Assembly: GCF_017591425.1 (NCBI RefSeq)
Contig: NW_024465777.1
Coordinates: 4,092,001-4,156,000 of the forward strand
Length of the DNA: 64,000 nucleotides
Direction of reading: 5' to 3'
Source: Ochotona curzoniae
Taxonomy: Eukaryota; Chordata; Mammalia; Lagomorpha; Ochotonidae
Shown here: positions 24,401 through 39,116 of the stretch, piece after piece
How positions within the stretch are numbered: position 1 is the first letter of the stretch
How the letters are laid out: each line of letters begins with the position of its first letter
The notes under the pieces: model-generated
What the model saw: the letters and a program-made list of their open reading frames with translations, nothing else
Database searches by the model: none
Told to the model about the DNA's origin: nothing
Made by a program: the position numbers and the translations under genes

Positions 24401-25834
24401 CCGCCTTCCCCTGCCACTGGTGCCTGCCACGGGGCACAGGTAAGCAGTGGGGGCTGGTGCCAAGCCCAGGTCCTCCTTGGGCCAACTCTAGCCCCTGGGA
24501 GATGAGCAAGAGGACAGCCGCCAGGCTCTGGGGGTGGGGACGCCTGTGGTCAGCCAGCCCAGAAGGCAAGGGACAGGCGGTGGACGGCGGGACTATTTTG
24601 GTCCTTGTGTTTAGGGACTTTTTATAGCCTTGCTGCTCAGGGCAGGGAAGGGCAATAGGGGAGAGGGTACCCTGGAGGTCAGATAGTGCCCTCCTAGGAC
24701 CTCAGACGCCGACCCTCTGTCCAGTGGGCCCCTGGGAGAAGGGAGGGGGCACTGCTGGACTCTCCTTGTGTCCAGTGGCCTGGTCGCCAGCCACCTCTGC
24801 ACACTGGGAGCAGGGAGGAGGGGGCGTCTCTGCCCTAAGACCTCCCAGCCCCGCCCCACCCCCAATCCCTGGCTAATCCCCAGACCCAAAGTCCCCTCAC
24901 CACCCCCCCACACACACTGCTCTGTCCTTCTCAGCTGAATGGGGGCTGCGCTGAGCCAGGTGGGTGGCCCGGGACCTGTCACCTCTTGATTTATGACCTC
25001 TCTTCACCCCTTTCCCCAGCCCAGGGGACACAGACGAGAGGGGTCATAGGTCTTGGGATGAGAAGGGGACAGAGTGCCCAGGGCAAGATAATGAGAAGAA
25101 CTGGTGGGATCAGCTCTAATGGAAACCGCTTGGTTTTATAGCCGGAGGAATGAAAGCAAAAGGCCAGACGGAGGTCCTGATAGGCAAATGAGAGCCCACC
25201 TGGACTGGTTTGGCCTGAGACCGGGGTTCCAGGCCCAGCACGACCTCTCCAGAGGGCTCAGGCCAGCCTCTTCCTCCTGGATCCAGGAAACGGAAGCACA
25301 GGGTTGGCCGAAGCGGTCATCCTAGTGCAGTTTTCTGGGACCCCCTTGGCAGGAGCAGCGCGTGGCTGCCGGGACCTGCCAGTCCCTCCCGCCCCTCCCC
25401 TTCCTGGATGGCCCTGCTGCGCTGGGCAGGGCCCTGAGCTGCAATCACTGGAGGTTCCTACCCGATGGTTATGTCCCTGACCCGGAGGGGAGAAGGGGGA
25501 AGGGCGGGACCCGCCTGTGGCTGCGGAGCCTCCTTGTCTTGGGCTCAGAACTGCTGGATTGGAAGAGGTATTTTTTCCGGTTAAGGTCGCTTTTGGGAAT
25601 AGGGCCGGGACCAGCCCTATTTCCTTTCCAAGCGTCCTGCTTGCTGGTGCCTGCTTGCGCGTCCGTGGTCAGACCAGGGCATCCTCGCAGGGGCATACGT
25701 TTTCTGGTGACCTAAGAGCCCTCATCTAAGGACTCTGAATGATGGGGAAGGGGTAGCCGGCTGGCTCCACACCCAGGGATGCCTGTCGCAGAGGGGCAGG
25801 GACCTCTCATTTCCTGTGCCCTCTCGCCTTACAG
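21457..25834. other. GC-richer intergenic DNA upstream of FAM110D
   Basis: There are no CSINEs in 4.4 kb, in strong contrast to the 17 kb before it. MIR-like pieces lie at about 22190-22300 and 23200-23300, and a G run at 22968-22980. Absence of young SINEs suggests selective constraint or an open regulatory domain. The non-coding first exon and promoter of FAM110D probably lie here but I could not place them. Confidence 0.45.
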
Positions 25835-25893
25835 GAGCCAGGACGCCGCCCCTCGGATCTCTCTTGGGCCAGCCAGGGACCATCAGCAGCTGA

Positions 25894-26748
<855 letters not shown>

Positions 26749-26997
26749 GGGCGGGCCTCACGCCCGGGAGCCGGCTCTCGGGAGTCCGGGCTTCCCCCGG
26801 ACCTCAGCGTCCCCAGCAGCCGAACCTTGGGGAGACGAACCCGCAGGACGTGGAGAGTCCCTCCCAGCGCAAACGGCAGCAGAAGGAGCGACCGCGCGCC
26901 CCTTTGGAGAGCCCGGGTCAGGGTTTAGGGGACCGCGGGAGCGGGGATTGGGGGGGATCTGGTTGACTCCTGGGGTGGGAGATGAGCCAACCTACTG

Positions 26998-27003
26998 AAT
27001 AAA
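26998..27003 (+). terminator. FAM110D: FAM110D polyadenylation signal
   Basis: AATAAA 250 bases after the FAM110D stop. Confidence 0.75.
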
Positions 27004-27117
27004 GGGAATACGTGATTTCAGGGGGTTGTGAGCTGGATTGGCGGGCGAGCAGGTTCCGCGGGCTCCAGGCTGGATTCGGGTCGAAGCCGCGTCCCTCCGA
27101 GAGGGAAGGAGGCAAGG

Positions 27118-27672
27118 GGCTGCTCGTTGCCATGCACGAGGCCAAGCACCTGCACACAGAAGGCGCTCGATACGAACGCTGAGCTGCGACCACCGACCTC
27201 CAATGTGATCCAAACTACAGCTGCTGGGCAGAGCACGTTTACGGAGCCCTGGGGAGGGGTGGGCTTCAGAATACTGGGGATCCCTGGACCCTCCCCAAGT
27301 GACCGCCATTCCCGGGACTTTGCTGCCTCCTTCTGGTCCCTGGGTATAAAAGGCTGAGAGATGAAGAACCCTCCGCCCCACGTCGTGCCTCCAAGTCTCT
27401 TTTCCCGGGGAACACCCGGGTCTCCTGTTTCCCCGTACGCGTTCGCCCCTCCAAGCCTTTGTTCTCACCGCCCCATATCTCGCCACCTGTCCTTCCAAGA
27501 TGGTTCATACTCCCCTCTGCTCTCCAACCCGCCTGACGCGCCCACGCGCGGCTGCCCCATAATTGTGTGCCTTAATTTGTCCCCCAGGGTGGGGCCACCT
27601 GTCGTCTGACCTGTGCCTAGCACAAGATCTGTGCACACAATACAGTCCCAAGCAATGTTTGTGGAATTCAGT
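27118..27672. repeat. Two MIR-like tails around a TATA motif
   Basis: 27118-27185 and 27604-27672 each carry a 'GCAC..ACAGAAGGCGCTC' or 'CTAGCACAAGATCTG' type MIR 3' pattern. GGTATAAAAGGC, an isolated consensus TATA box, lies between them at about 27343-27354. No recognised exon follows it. Confidence 0.4.
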
Positions 27673-27929
27673 CAGGCTGGATAGACTATTCTCGGGGCTT
27701 CCCCAGCTTCCTAGAAAACTACCTTAAATCCAGACACCCTGTCTGTCACTGTTCACTCTACTCGTCCCGTCCCGTCGTGTAAGTAGTGAGAGGAGTAAAT
27801 GAGGACCGACCAGGTGGACCCCGAGCTCCCCCACCCCAAAACAGCCCGGAGAGAAGTATGCGGTCACGCGGGGCTTGGGGTCAGGAGTTTTTATGGGCAC
27901 TTGGGAAGGGAGAGGTGTCGCCTGGGCTG

Positions 27930-31912
<3,983 letters not shown>

Positions 31913-31916
31913 CTTA

Positions 31917-32242
31917 TTTACTTTTTTTAAATTACAGATTTTTTTATTTGGAAAGGTAGATTTACAAAGAGAAGGAGAGACAATGAGAAAGATCTTCCAT
32001 CTGCTGGTTCACTCCCCAAATGGCCACAACTGCCAGAGCTGAGCCAATCAGGAGCCTCTTCCAGGTATCCCTTGCGGATTCAGCGTCTCAAGACTTATGC
32101 CACCCTCTACCACTTTCCCAGGCCACCAGCAGGGAGCTGGATGGGAAGCTCAGCAGGCTGGACATGAACCGCGACCACATGGTATGCTTGTAACTGCTTG
32201 TAGCTGGAGGATTAACCAGCTGAGCCGTGTGCCAGCCCCTAC
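31917..32242 (-). mobile_element. CSINE
   Basis: TTTTTATTTGGAAAGGTAGA, GAAAGATCTTCCATCTGCTG, CACCAGCAGGGAGCTGGATG, head GTGCCAGCCCC. Confidence 0.85.
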
Positions 32243-32525
32243 TTATTTATTTTAAAAGGCAGAGTAGATGGAGGCAGAGAGAGAGATCTTCCATCTGCTG
32301 ATTCATTGCCAGGGCTGATGGTCCTGTCCTGTCCATAGGTAGGAGGTCAGAACTCCATTCAGGTCTCATCATGGGTGGGGGTCCCAGGTCCTTGGACCAT
32401 CTTCCACTACTTTCCCATCAGCAGGGAGCTGGGTGGGAGGCGGAGCAGCCAGGACTCCCAGCCGGTGAGGAAAGCTTGGCGCACAGGCTTCAGCTTCACC
32501 CACTGCCATACGTGCCAGCCCCTGT
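32243..32525 (-). mobile_element. CSINE abutting the previous one
   Basis: TTATTTATTTTAAAAGGCAG, GAGATCTTCCATCTGCTGAT, head ending CGTGCCAGCCCCTG. The same orientation and zero spacing suggest insertion at the tail/head border. Confidence 0.78.
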
Positions 32526-32869
32526 AGTCCCACCCATGGGTGCCCACTACCAGGTAAAGAGAGGAAGGAGGAAAAGGTGGCGTTCCTTCTGTGAGACCCC
32601 AGGACGTCTACACACTCTCTGAGAGGAACACTAGGAATTTGACGTGGAGGCACGACATAGGGAGATGGACGATGGGGACCCCAAGGAAATACAACTTGGG
32701 AGCTCTGAGGAGTCGGCTTTGTCAGGGAATGTTAGCATCTCGGGAAACCCCATTGGAACCAGGATCCCAGTCTCGTCCATTCTCATTCGGCCATCAATTT
32801 ATTCATATCGCAGATATTTCTCAGTGCTTAGATCGCCCCCCCCCCATCACTCCACCACCGCATAGTCCG

Positions 32870-33188
32870 AGGTTTGGGATCGAAGGGCCGGGAAACGGCG
32901 CTGAGACAGGTCGGGTCACGCTGGCAGAACCGCAGGCCCCGTCCGACGCCCCCCAAACTCCGCGGCGATGGTACATGGGACCCCAAGCCCCGGGTGAGAA
33001 TCCGCCGCCGCGCTTCGCCAGGGCTCGGCCCGCGAGCCGGACAGCCGCCCGAGGGCGCCAAAGCCGCCGGTCGCGCCCGTTACGTCATCAGAGGCGGTCT
33101 GACAGCGGCGGCTCCTGACGTCACCCGGCGGTCAGGAAGTGCTGCACGTGGGCTTCACTCTGTTGACTCTGCTGGCTTGTCGCCGGCT
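32870..33188 (+). promoter_or_regulatory. ZNF593: ZNF593 CpG-rich promoter with two CRE-type sites
   Basis: CpG dinucleotides become dense from about 32870. TTACGTCA (33080-33087) and a perfect palindromic CRE TGACGTCA (33116-33123) lie 36 bases apart and about 70-110 bases before the ATG. There is no TATA box. The arrangement fits a housekeeping-type CREB/ATF-responsive promoter. The start site itself is not visible. Confidence 0.65.
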
Positions 33189-33869
33189 ATGGGTCGTTCC
33201 CGCCGGACAGGCGCTCACCGAGCGCACTCCTTAGCACGCCAGATGAAGGCCAAGCGGCGGCGGCCCGATCTGGACGAGATACACCGCGAGCTGCGACCGC
33301 AGGGGCCCGGGCGCGCCAAGATGCCCCCGGACGCCGAGCCAGACCCTGACCTTCCCGGGGACGGCCTGCATCGCTGTCTGGCCTGCGCGTGAGTCCCGGC
33401 TGAGCCGGGCGTGGGGAGGAGGAGGGTCCGAGGGGGTGGCAAGTACGGGCTTTGGGCCACGCAGGGTCTCTTTTCCTGGGGACCGCTGCGGGACCTGACA
33501 TCAAGAAATGAACTCGCTTTGGGATGGGTTGGGCGTAGACAAGAGGCATCACCTCCTCACCTTGCAGGCGGTACTTCATCGATTCTGCCAACCTGAAGGC
33601 CCATTTCCGATCCAAAGACCACAAGAAAAGGTAGGAAGCAGTAAGAACAGGGCTGCTGGGTAAGTGCAGGACGGGCAGGTCAGGTGTCTGGGGCAGTTCT
33701 TAACTCCTGCTGAGTTGCTTCCCGCAGGCTGAAGCAGCTGACCGTGGAACCCTACAGCCAGGAGGAGGCGGAGAGGGCAGCAGGGATGGGCTCCTACGTG
33801 CCCCCCAAGAGGCTGGCGGTACCCGCAGAAGTGTCCACCGAAGTTCCGGAGATGGACACGTGTACCTGA
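33189..33869 (+). CDS. ZNF593: ZNF593, complete (three exons)
   Basis: Exons 33189-33388, 33568-33630 and 33728-33869 (donors GTGAGT and GTAGGA, acceptors TTGCAG and CCGCAG) give 405 bases and 134 residues, the usual family length. The N-terminus is a basic [20 protein letters not shown] followed by KAKRRRPD. A single C2H2-type finger [20 protein letters not shown] continues into RSKDHKKR (CxxC, then H-x5-H), and the C-terminus contains [23 protein letters not shown]593 is the counterpart of yeast Bud20, a shuttling factor on late pre-60S particles, and human ZNF593 was also described as a modulator of Oct-2 DNA binding. The ATG follows a CpG-rich promoter, and AATAAA lies at 34003-34008. Confidence 0.95.
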
Positions 33870-34002
33870 CCCACTCTGCCAACGCAAGACAGAGGACCTG
33901 CTCATGGACAAATGACTCAAGGGCTGGGCGGTGGAGAGAGGGAGTGTCAGCCACTTCCGGTTCTGGTTTGGAAAGCTAGTGGTCTCTGGACATGCTCCCC
34001 CA

Positions 34003-34008
34003 AATAAA
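34003..34008 (+). terminator. ZNF593: ZNF593 polyadenylation signal
   Basis: AATAAA 134 bases after the ZNF593 stop. Confidence 0.8.
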
Positions 34009-34073
34009 GGAGTTGGACAATGAGGACTCGCCTCTTCTCCAGGCCGCAGCCTCAAACCCATGCCCCAGAAGAA

Positions 34074-34079
34074 TTTATT
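34074..34079 (-). terminator. ZNF593OS polyadenylation signal
   Basis: TTTATT on the + strand reads AATAAA on the minus strand, about 228 bases past the microprotein stop. The two opposed transcripts therefore end within tens of bases of each other. Confidence 0.6.
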
Positions 34080-34306
34080 AACTGGTTCCCACATTGGATG
34101 CCTCATGTTTCTGCTCCTCATTCGCTGAGCTTTGGAACTTGCAGCTAAGCTGGTGCCTGGGTGCAGAGCAGTATGAATGGATGGAACAGATTTGATCTAC
34201 CGGCTTCTCCCCAAATCTCCAGAAAAGAAGTGGGCTCCTAAGATGACAGCCCCCTCCCCCAGCCGCCTACCCTAGTTAGTACCTGGGTGCGAGGCTGCTG
34301 ACTTCC

Positions 34307-34782
<476 letters not shown>

Positions 34783-35711
34783 GGTGGGGGGAGCTACTGG
34801 TTTCCCAGGAGGCCTGTAGGGGGGTGGGGATGTGAAGACCAGTGCCGTTGGCGGTACGAAGCAGTACGGAAGCAGGGCGGAGGCCCCCTGACATCACACA
34901 AGCACGAGAACTGTGCCCGCCTGAGATGCTCACCGGTGCTCTCCTGCCCGGCTCTGGGCAGAGGCGGAGCAGCTGGACCTTTAATCTGGTCCCTTCCCCC
35001 ACCGCCCTGCCAGCGTTGGGTGCATCTGTCAGGAGAGATCAGCATCAGGCTTGGGCAGCGCCTTCCCCACCGGCAGGAGGGGCCGGGGCTGGCCGTGCTG
35101 GGAAGTCCCCCGCCCTGGGCCAGGCCTATCTCTGCCATAGACGATTGGATGTCACCAGTTAGCATTCAGCAGAGGAGGTGGAAGGCAGCTTCCTGACCGC
35201 TATACACCTTGTCCCTTGGGTCCCCCTAACATCAGCCACTCCTGCCTTAGGGGAGGGCCCATGTCATCCCTTTCTGAGACCCACAATTCCTGCAAGAACT
35301 TCATACCCTCAGTGTGGGGACAGTAATAAAAGGAAAGCTGTGTGTCCCAATGAGCTGCCAATGAATTGTCAAGAAATAGAAGTCGGGGCCAGAGTCATGG
35401 TGGAGCTGGTAAAGCTGCCACACATCCTTGAAACAGGAGGAGGAAGAGCTGGCCATGCTCATCATTGCCCTAGCACTTGATGATGCTGATTATCTCATAA
35501 GATAAAGGCAAGTGCGATTTGCAAGATGGGCCATGGACTACATGGAGACAAAAGGAAGAAGACAGAAAATGGACGTGGTTCCCGCTGGGAAGCAGCACAA
35601 GGTACTAGCAGAAGTGCCCATCCTGCATATTAACCTACTGATACCTTGAAAATGTTCACACCAAATACGTGGAATTATTTATTTACTTACTTTTTAAATA
35701 CAACCTTCTTA
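34783..35711. other. ZNF593OS 5' flank and intergenic DNA
   Basis: It is GC-rich up to about 35150 and probably carries the microprotein promoter. 35200-35700 shows nothing recognisable beyond a possible short CSINE head near 35380-35440. Confidence 0.4.
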
Positions 35712-36010
35712 TGTTTAGTTTAAAAAGATTTATTATGTATTTGAAAGGCTGAGTTACAGAGAGGAGAGATAGATCTTCCATATACTGACTCATTCCCCAG
35801 TTGGTCACAACAGCCACAGCTGTAGCAGGCCCACACCAGGAACCAGGAATTTCATCCAGGTCTCCCACATGCATGCAGGGGGCCCAGGGGTTTTCTCAGG
35901 TGCCTTAGCAGGGAGCTAGATTGGAAGTGGAGATTTGAACTGGCACCCATGTGGGATGCTGGCTTCACAGGTGGTAGTTCTATTCACTTTGCCATGATGA
36001 TGGCCCTGTT
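35712..36010 (-). mobile_element. CSINE
   Basis: AAAGATTTATTATGTATTTG tail, GAACCAGGAATTTCATCCAG body, head GCCATGATGATGGCCC. Confidence 0.82.
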
Positions 36011-36024
36011 GCTTTTGTGGGGTT

Positions 36025-36274
36025 TTTTTAAAGATTTATTTATTTGTATTGGAAAGTCAGATACACAGAGAGGAAGAGAGATAGAGGAAGATCTTCCATC
36101 CGATGGTTCACTCCCCAAGTGGCCGCAACCTGATCCAAAGCCAGTTGCCCAGAGCCTCTTCCGGGTCTCCCACACAGGTGAAGGATCCCAAGGCTTTGTG
36201 CTGTTCTTGACTGCTTTCCCAGCCCATAAGCAGGGAGCTGGATTAGAACCAGCTAGGCTACTGTGCCGAGCCCA
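36025..36274 (-). mobile_element. CSINE, internally shortened
   Basis: AAGATTTATTTATTTGTATT tail, GGAAGATCTTCCATCCGATG. The sequence jumps from GGATTAGAACC to the head CTGTGCCGAGCCC, missing about 50 bases. Confidence 0.82.
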
Positions 36275-36282
36275 GGATCAGA

Positions 36283-36477
36283 CTTTTTAAAGGTTTACTT
36301 TTTATTTGAAAGGCAGATTTATAGAGAGAGGAGAGACAGAGAAAGAGGTCTTCCCTCCATTGGTTCACTCCCCAAGGGAGCCAGACCGGAAGTAGAGCAG
36401 CTGGGACTCGAACTGGTGTCCATATGAGATACCAGCACTGCAGGCAGCGGTTTAACCCACTCCACCTGATGCCACTC
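36283..36477 (-). mobile_element. CSINE, internally deleted
   Basis: TTTATTTGAAAGGCAGATTT to CCCAAGGGAGCCAGACCGGA. The middle third is absent and the head is decayed. Confidence 0.7.
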
Positions 36478-36489
36478 CTCAGACATTTT

Positions 36490-36881
36490 GTTTGTTTGTT
36501 TTTAGACAACATATTTATTTTGAAATTCCAAATAACATTAGGAGAAAAGTGACTTTTATATTTACTAAATGGTGCATGGATTGAAAAAAGGTTCTGGAAC
36601 ACTGCACTACCATCCAAACTACAATACTCATGCATCAAAATTCTTAGTACCTTACTCCTCCCAACCTCCCCTCAAAGTAACTATGTTCATACACAACACA
36701 GCTTTGCAGTTTAAGCAACAAAGAAGTGCCACACAATAATCCTAAGGCAATAATATTCCCATGAAGATACAAGATAGCTGGCTGAAGGGCATTCATTAGT
36801 CCTGCCTCTCAACTGCTCCCCCTGACTAGTCAGAATTCATTTCCTTGTTTTCAGCATCTCCATTTACCTGCCTTCAGTCTG
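36490..36881 (-). pseudogene. Retroposed transcript fragment (3'UTR-like) with 12-bp target duplication
   Basis: CTCAGACATTTT occurs at 36478-36489 and 36882-36893 and brackets 392 bases. Read on the minus strand, the segment ends with AATAAA (36514-36519) and then an A-rich AAACAAACAAACAAA tail, the hallmark of L1-mediated retroposition. It contains no convincing reading frame and no CSINE sequence, so it is probably a 5'-truncated copy of an mRNA 3'UTR. The parent gene is not recognised. An unlisted SINE or LINE tail is the alternative. Confidence 0.6.
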
Positions 36882-36893
36882 CTCAGACATTTT

Positions 36894-37130
36894 TCTAAGG
36901 TGTAAGCTCTTCCAGGAGTTCAAAATTCAAGAGATCCATGGGCATGGATGGAAAAAAATTTACATCTTTATTCTCACTAGCCTCTCATCAAACTTCGCCA
37001 TTTCTTCTATTTGGATTCAGTAGGAATTCTGCCTGGTTTTGTAATTTCCACTATTTTCAGATTAGGCTAGTAGTATTACAGCCATCTTGAAATGTTTTTG
37101 CTTACAACTATTTCACAGATGTGGTCATTG
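36894..37130. repeat. Possible ancient LINE-1 remnant
   Basis: AT-rich sequence whose phrasing (TTTGTAATTTCCACTATTTT and similar) resembles old L1 3' ends. Weak evidence. Confidence 0.3.
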
Positions 37131-37199
37131 TTAACCCACCACTGGACGACCCCATCACGGTTCTGGGTTTCAGACCTGCCTGTGATACAGCTGTTGGCA

Positions 37200-37400
37200 G
37201 AGTGCTTCTACGGCCTCACGACCCGGCGCCCCCTCCCCACGGGCGCTTCCTGCCCACGGGCGCCTCGACCCAGGCGCCCCCTCCCCACGGGCACCTCTTC
37301 ACCACGACCCGGGCTCCCCCTTTCTTTTTTCATCCTGCCCTTTGCCCACCCTCCTCTGCCCCGCCTCGCCCAATGAGAGGAGGCCGCCCCGCCCAGTCTC
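37200..37400 (+). promoter_or_regulatory. Orphan GC-rich island with internal tandem repeat, CCAAT and GC boxes
   Basis: GGCGCCCCCTCCCCACGGGC occurs twice (starting about 37227 and 37283) within a C-rich tract. It is followed by CCAAT at 37370-37374 and CCGCCCCGCCC at 37384-37394. CpG density is far above the surrounding AT-rich repeats. No known gene starts here. It lies 1.7 kb before CNKSR1 and could be a distal promoter or a CpG-rich relic. Confidence 0.4.
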
Positions 37401-37476
37401 ATGCTCTTATTCATGCTTGGCAGCCATGCTGTGACTCAGAAGAAGCATTTCACTTTGATTTGCTGGTTGTTTAAAG

Positions 37477-37773
37477 AACTTAAAAAAAAAAAAAAGATCT
37501 ATTTAAGTGGAAAGACACATTGGCGGAGAGAAATGGAGAGACAGAACAAGACCTTCCATCAGCTGCTTCACTCCCCACATACCTCAACAACCAGCCCAGG
37601 TTCCATCCTGGCCTCTGGTGTGAGTAACCTGCCCAGGCATCCCCTGCCTCCCAGGCACATCAGCAGGGAGCTAGGTGGGAAGTGGAGCGGCAGGACCCAA
37701 ACCCGTGCTCCCATGTGGCAAGCAGGAGTCCCCCACGTGTGCTTTAACCAGCTGTACCCCAACTCCTGCCCTA
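37477..37773 (-). mobile_element. CSINE, old copy
   Basis: A poly-A tail at 37480-37495, GACCTTCCATCAGCTGCTTC, ACATCAGCAGGGAGCTAGGT, and a head ending GTACCCCAACTCCTGCCC. Confidence 0.75.
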
Positions 37774-37918
37774 ATTTTCCAGTCTTGCTACTAAACATTT
37801 ACACGTCACAGATCTGTGTCTTTGAATCTGTTTTGGTGATAATTGTTTCCCTTGTGATCCTGAGCTTTTTCTTTTATGCTTAAAAGTGCATTTAAAAAAT
37901 ATTATTAGAAAAAAAAAA

Positions 37919-38243
37919 AAGGGCCTGGCGCAATGACACAGTGGTTAAGGTCCTCACCTTGCACGCCCCAGGATCCCATATGGTCGCCGGTTCTAATCCC
38001 AGCAGCTCCACTTCCCATCCAGCTCCCTGCTTGTGGTCTGGGAAAGCAGTCAAGGATGGCCCAAAGCCTTGGGACCCCCGTGCCCGTGTGGGATACCAGG
38101 AAGAAGTTCCTGGATCCTGGCTTCGGATCGGCATAGCATCGGCCATTGTGCTCATTTGGGGAGTGAATCATCGGATGGAAGATCTTCCTCTCTGTCTCTC
38201 CTCTCTGTATATCCACCTTTCCAATAAAAATAATATAAATCTT
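37919..38243 (+). mobile_element. Young CSINE
   Basis: GGGCCTGGCGCAATGACACA head, CGCCGGTTCTAATCCCAGCA core and AATAAAAATAATATAAATC tail. ATATTATTAG occurs before and after, a likely target duplication. Confidence 0.9.
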
Positions 38244-38264
38244 TTAAAATATATATATATTATT

Positions 38265-38594
38265 AGGCTCAGTGCGGTAGCCTAGTGGCTAAAGTCCTCG
38301 CCTTGCACTGTCAGGATCCCATATGGGAGCTGGTTTGTATCCAGGCAGCCCCGCTTCTCATCCAGCTCACTGCTTGTGGCCCAGAAAGTCAGTTGAGGAC
38401 AGCCTAAAGCCTTGGAATCCTGCACCCACGTGGGAGACCAGGAAGAGGCTCTGGGCTCCTGGCTTCAGATTGGTGCAGCTCTGGCCGTTGAGGCTGCTTG
38501 GGGAGTGAATCATCAGAGGGAAGATCTTCCTTTCTCTTTCCTCCTCTCTGTTCATCTGACTTTACAATAAGAATAAATAAATCTTTAAAAAATA
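38265..38594 (+). mobile_element. CSINE
   Basis: GCTCAGTGCGGTAGCCTAGT head, CACTGCTTGTGGCCCAGAAA body, AATAAGAATAAATAAATC tail. Confidence 0.88.
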
Positions 38595-38722
38595 GTTATT
38601 TTTACTGGAAAGACAGATGTACCGAGAGGAGAGACAGAAAGAAATTTCATCTGCAGGTTTACTGCTGAAATGGTCGCTGTGGGCAAAGCTGAGCCGATCC
38701 GAAGCCAGGAGCTGCTTGTGCT
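38595..38722 (-). mobile_element. CSINE, tail half only
   Basis: TTATTTTTACTGGAAAGACA to GATCCGAAGCCAGGAGCTGC. It stops where CNKSR1 upstream unique sequence begins. Confidence 0.75.
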
Positions 38723-38929
38723 GAGAAAGGGCCCACCGTGGGCCTCAGCGGCGAATCATTCACAAACGATTCATTTTGAGGACTCAGGAAACGGAGGCGG
38801 AGCCGTGAGGGACAGCCTTGGTCCCCAGCGCCTTGCCGCAGTTGTACTGTTTGAGGCTTCCTTGTGGTCCTGGAGCCCGGGGTCCCTGGGCACCCTGCCC
38901 AGCCGCCAAAGCCCGAGGATGCCCAAAAG

Positions 38930-39116
38930 GGCGGGCTGGAGGCGGGCCGGCAGGGCGTACCTGGCTGGCCACGTGGGCCCAGGTGTTCGCGGTTCCGCCC
39001 TAGTCCGGCCCGGCCCCTCCCCTCCTTCCCTCCCTCGGGCTCTGGTTCGGGGAGCGGAAATTCCTGTGCTGGCCAGCGGGCGGGCGGGCGTCGGCTTGGG
39101 CAGGCGGAGCTTGATC
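38930..39116 (+). promoter_or_regulatory. CNKSR1: CNKSR1 promoter region
   Basis: CpG- and GC-rich sequence with a GGGCGGGCGGGCG run at about 39078-39092, ending at the initiation codon. No TATA box. The start site is not resolved. Confidence 0.5.
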
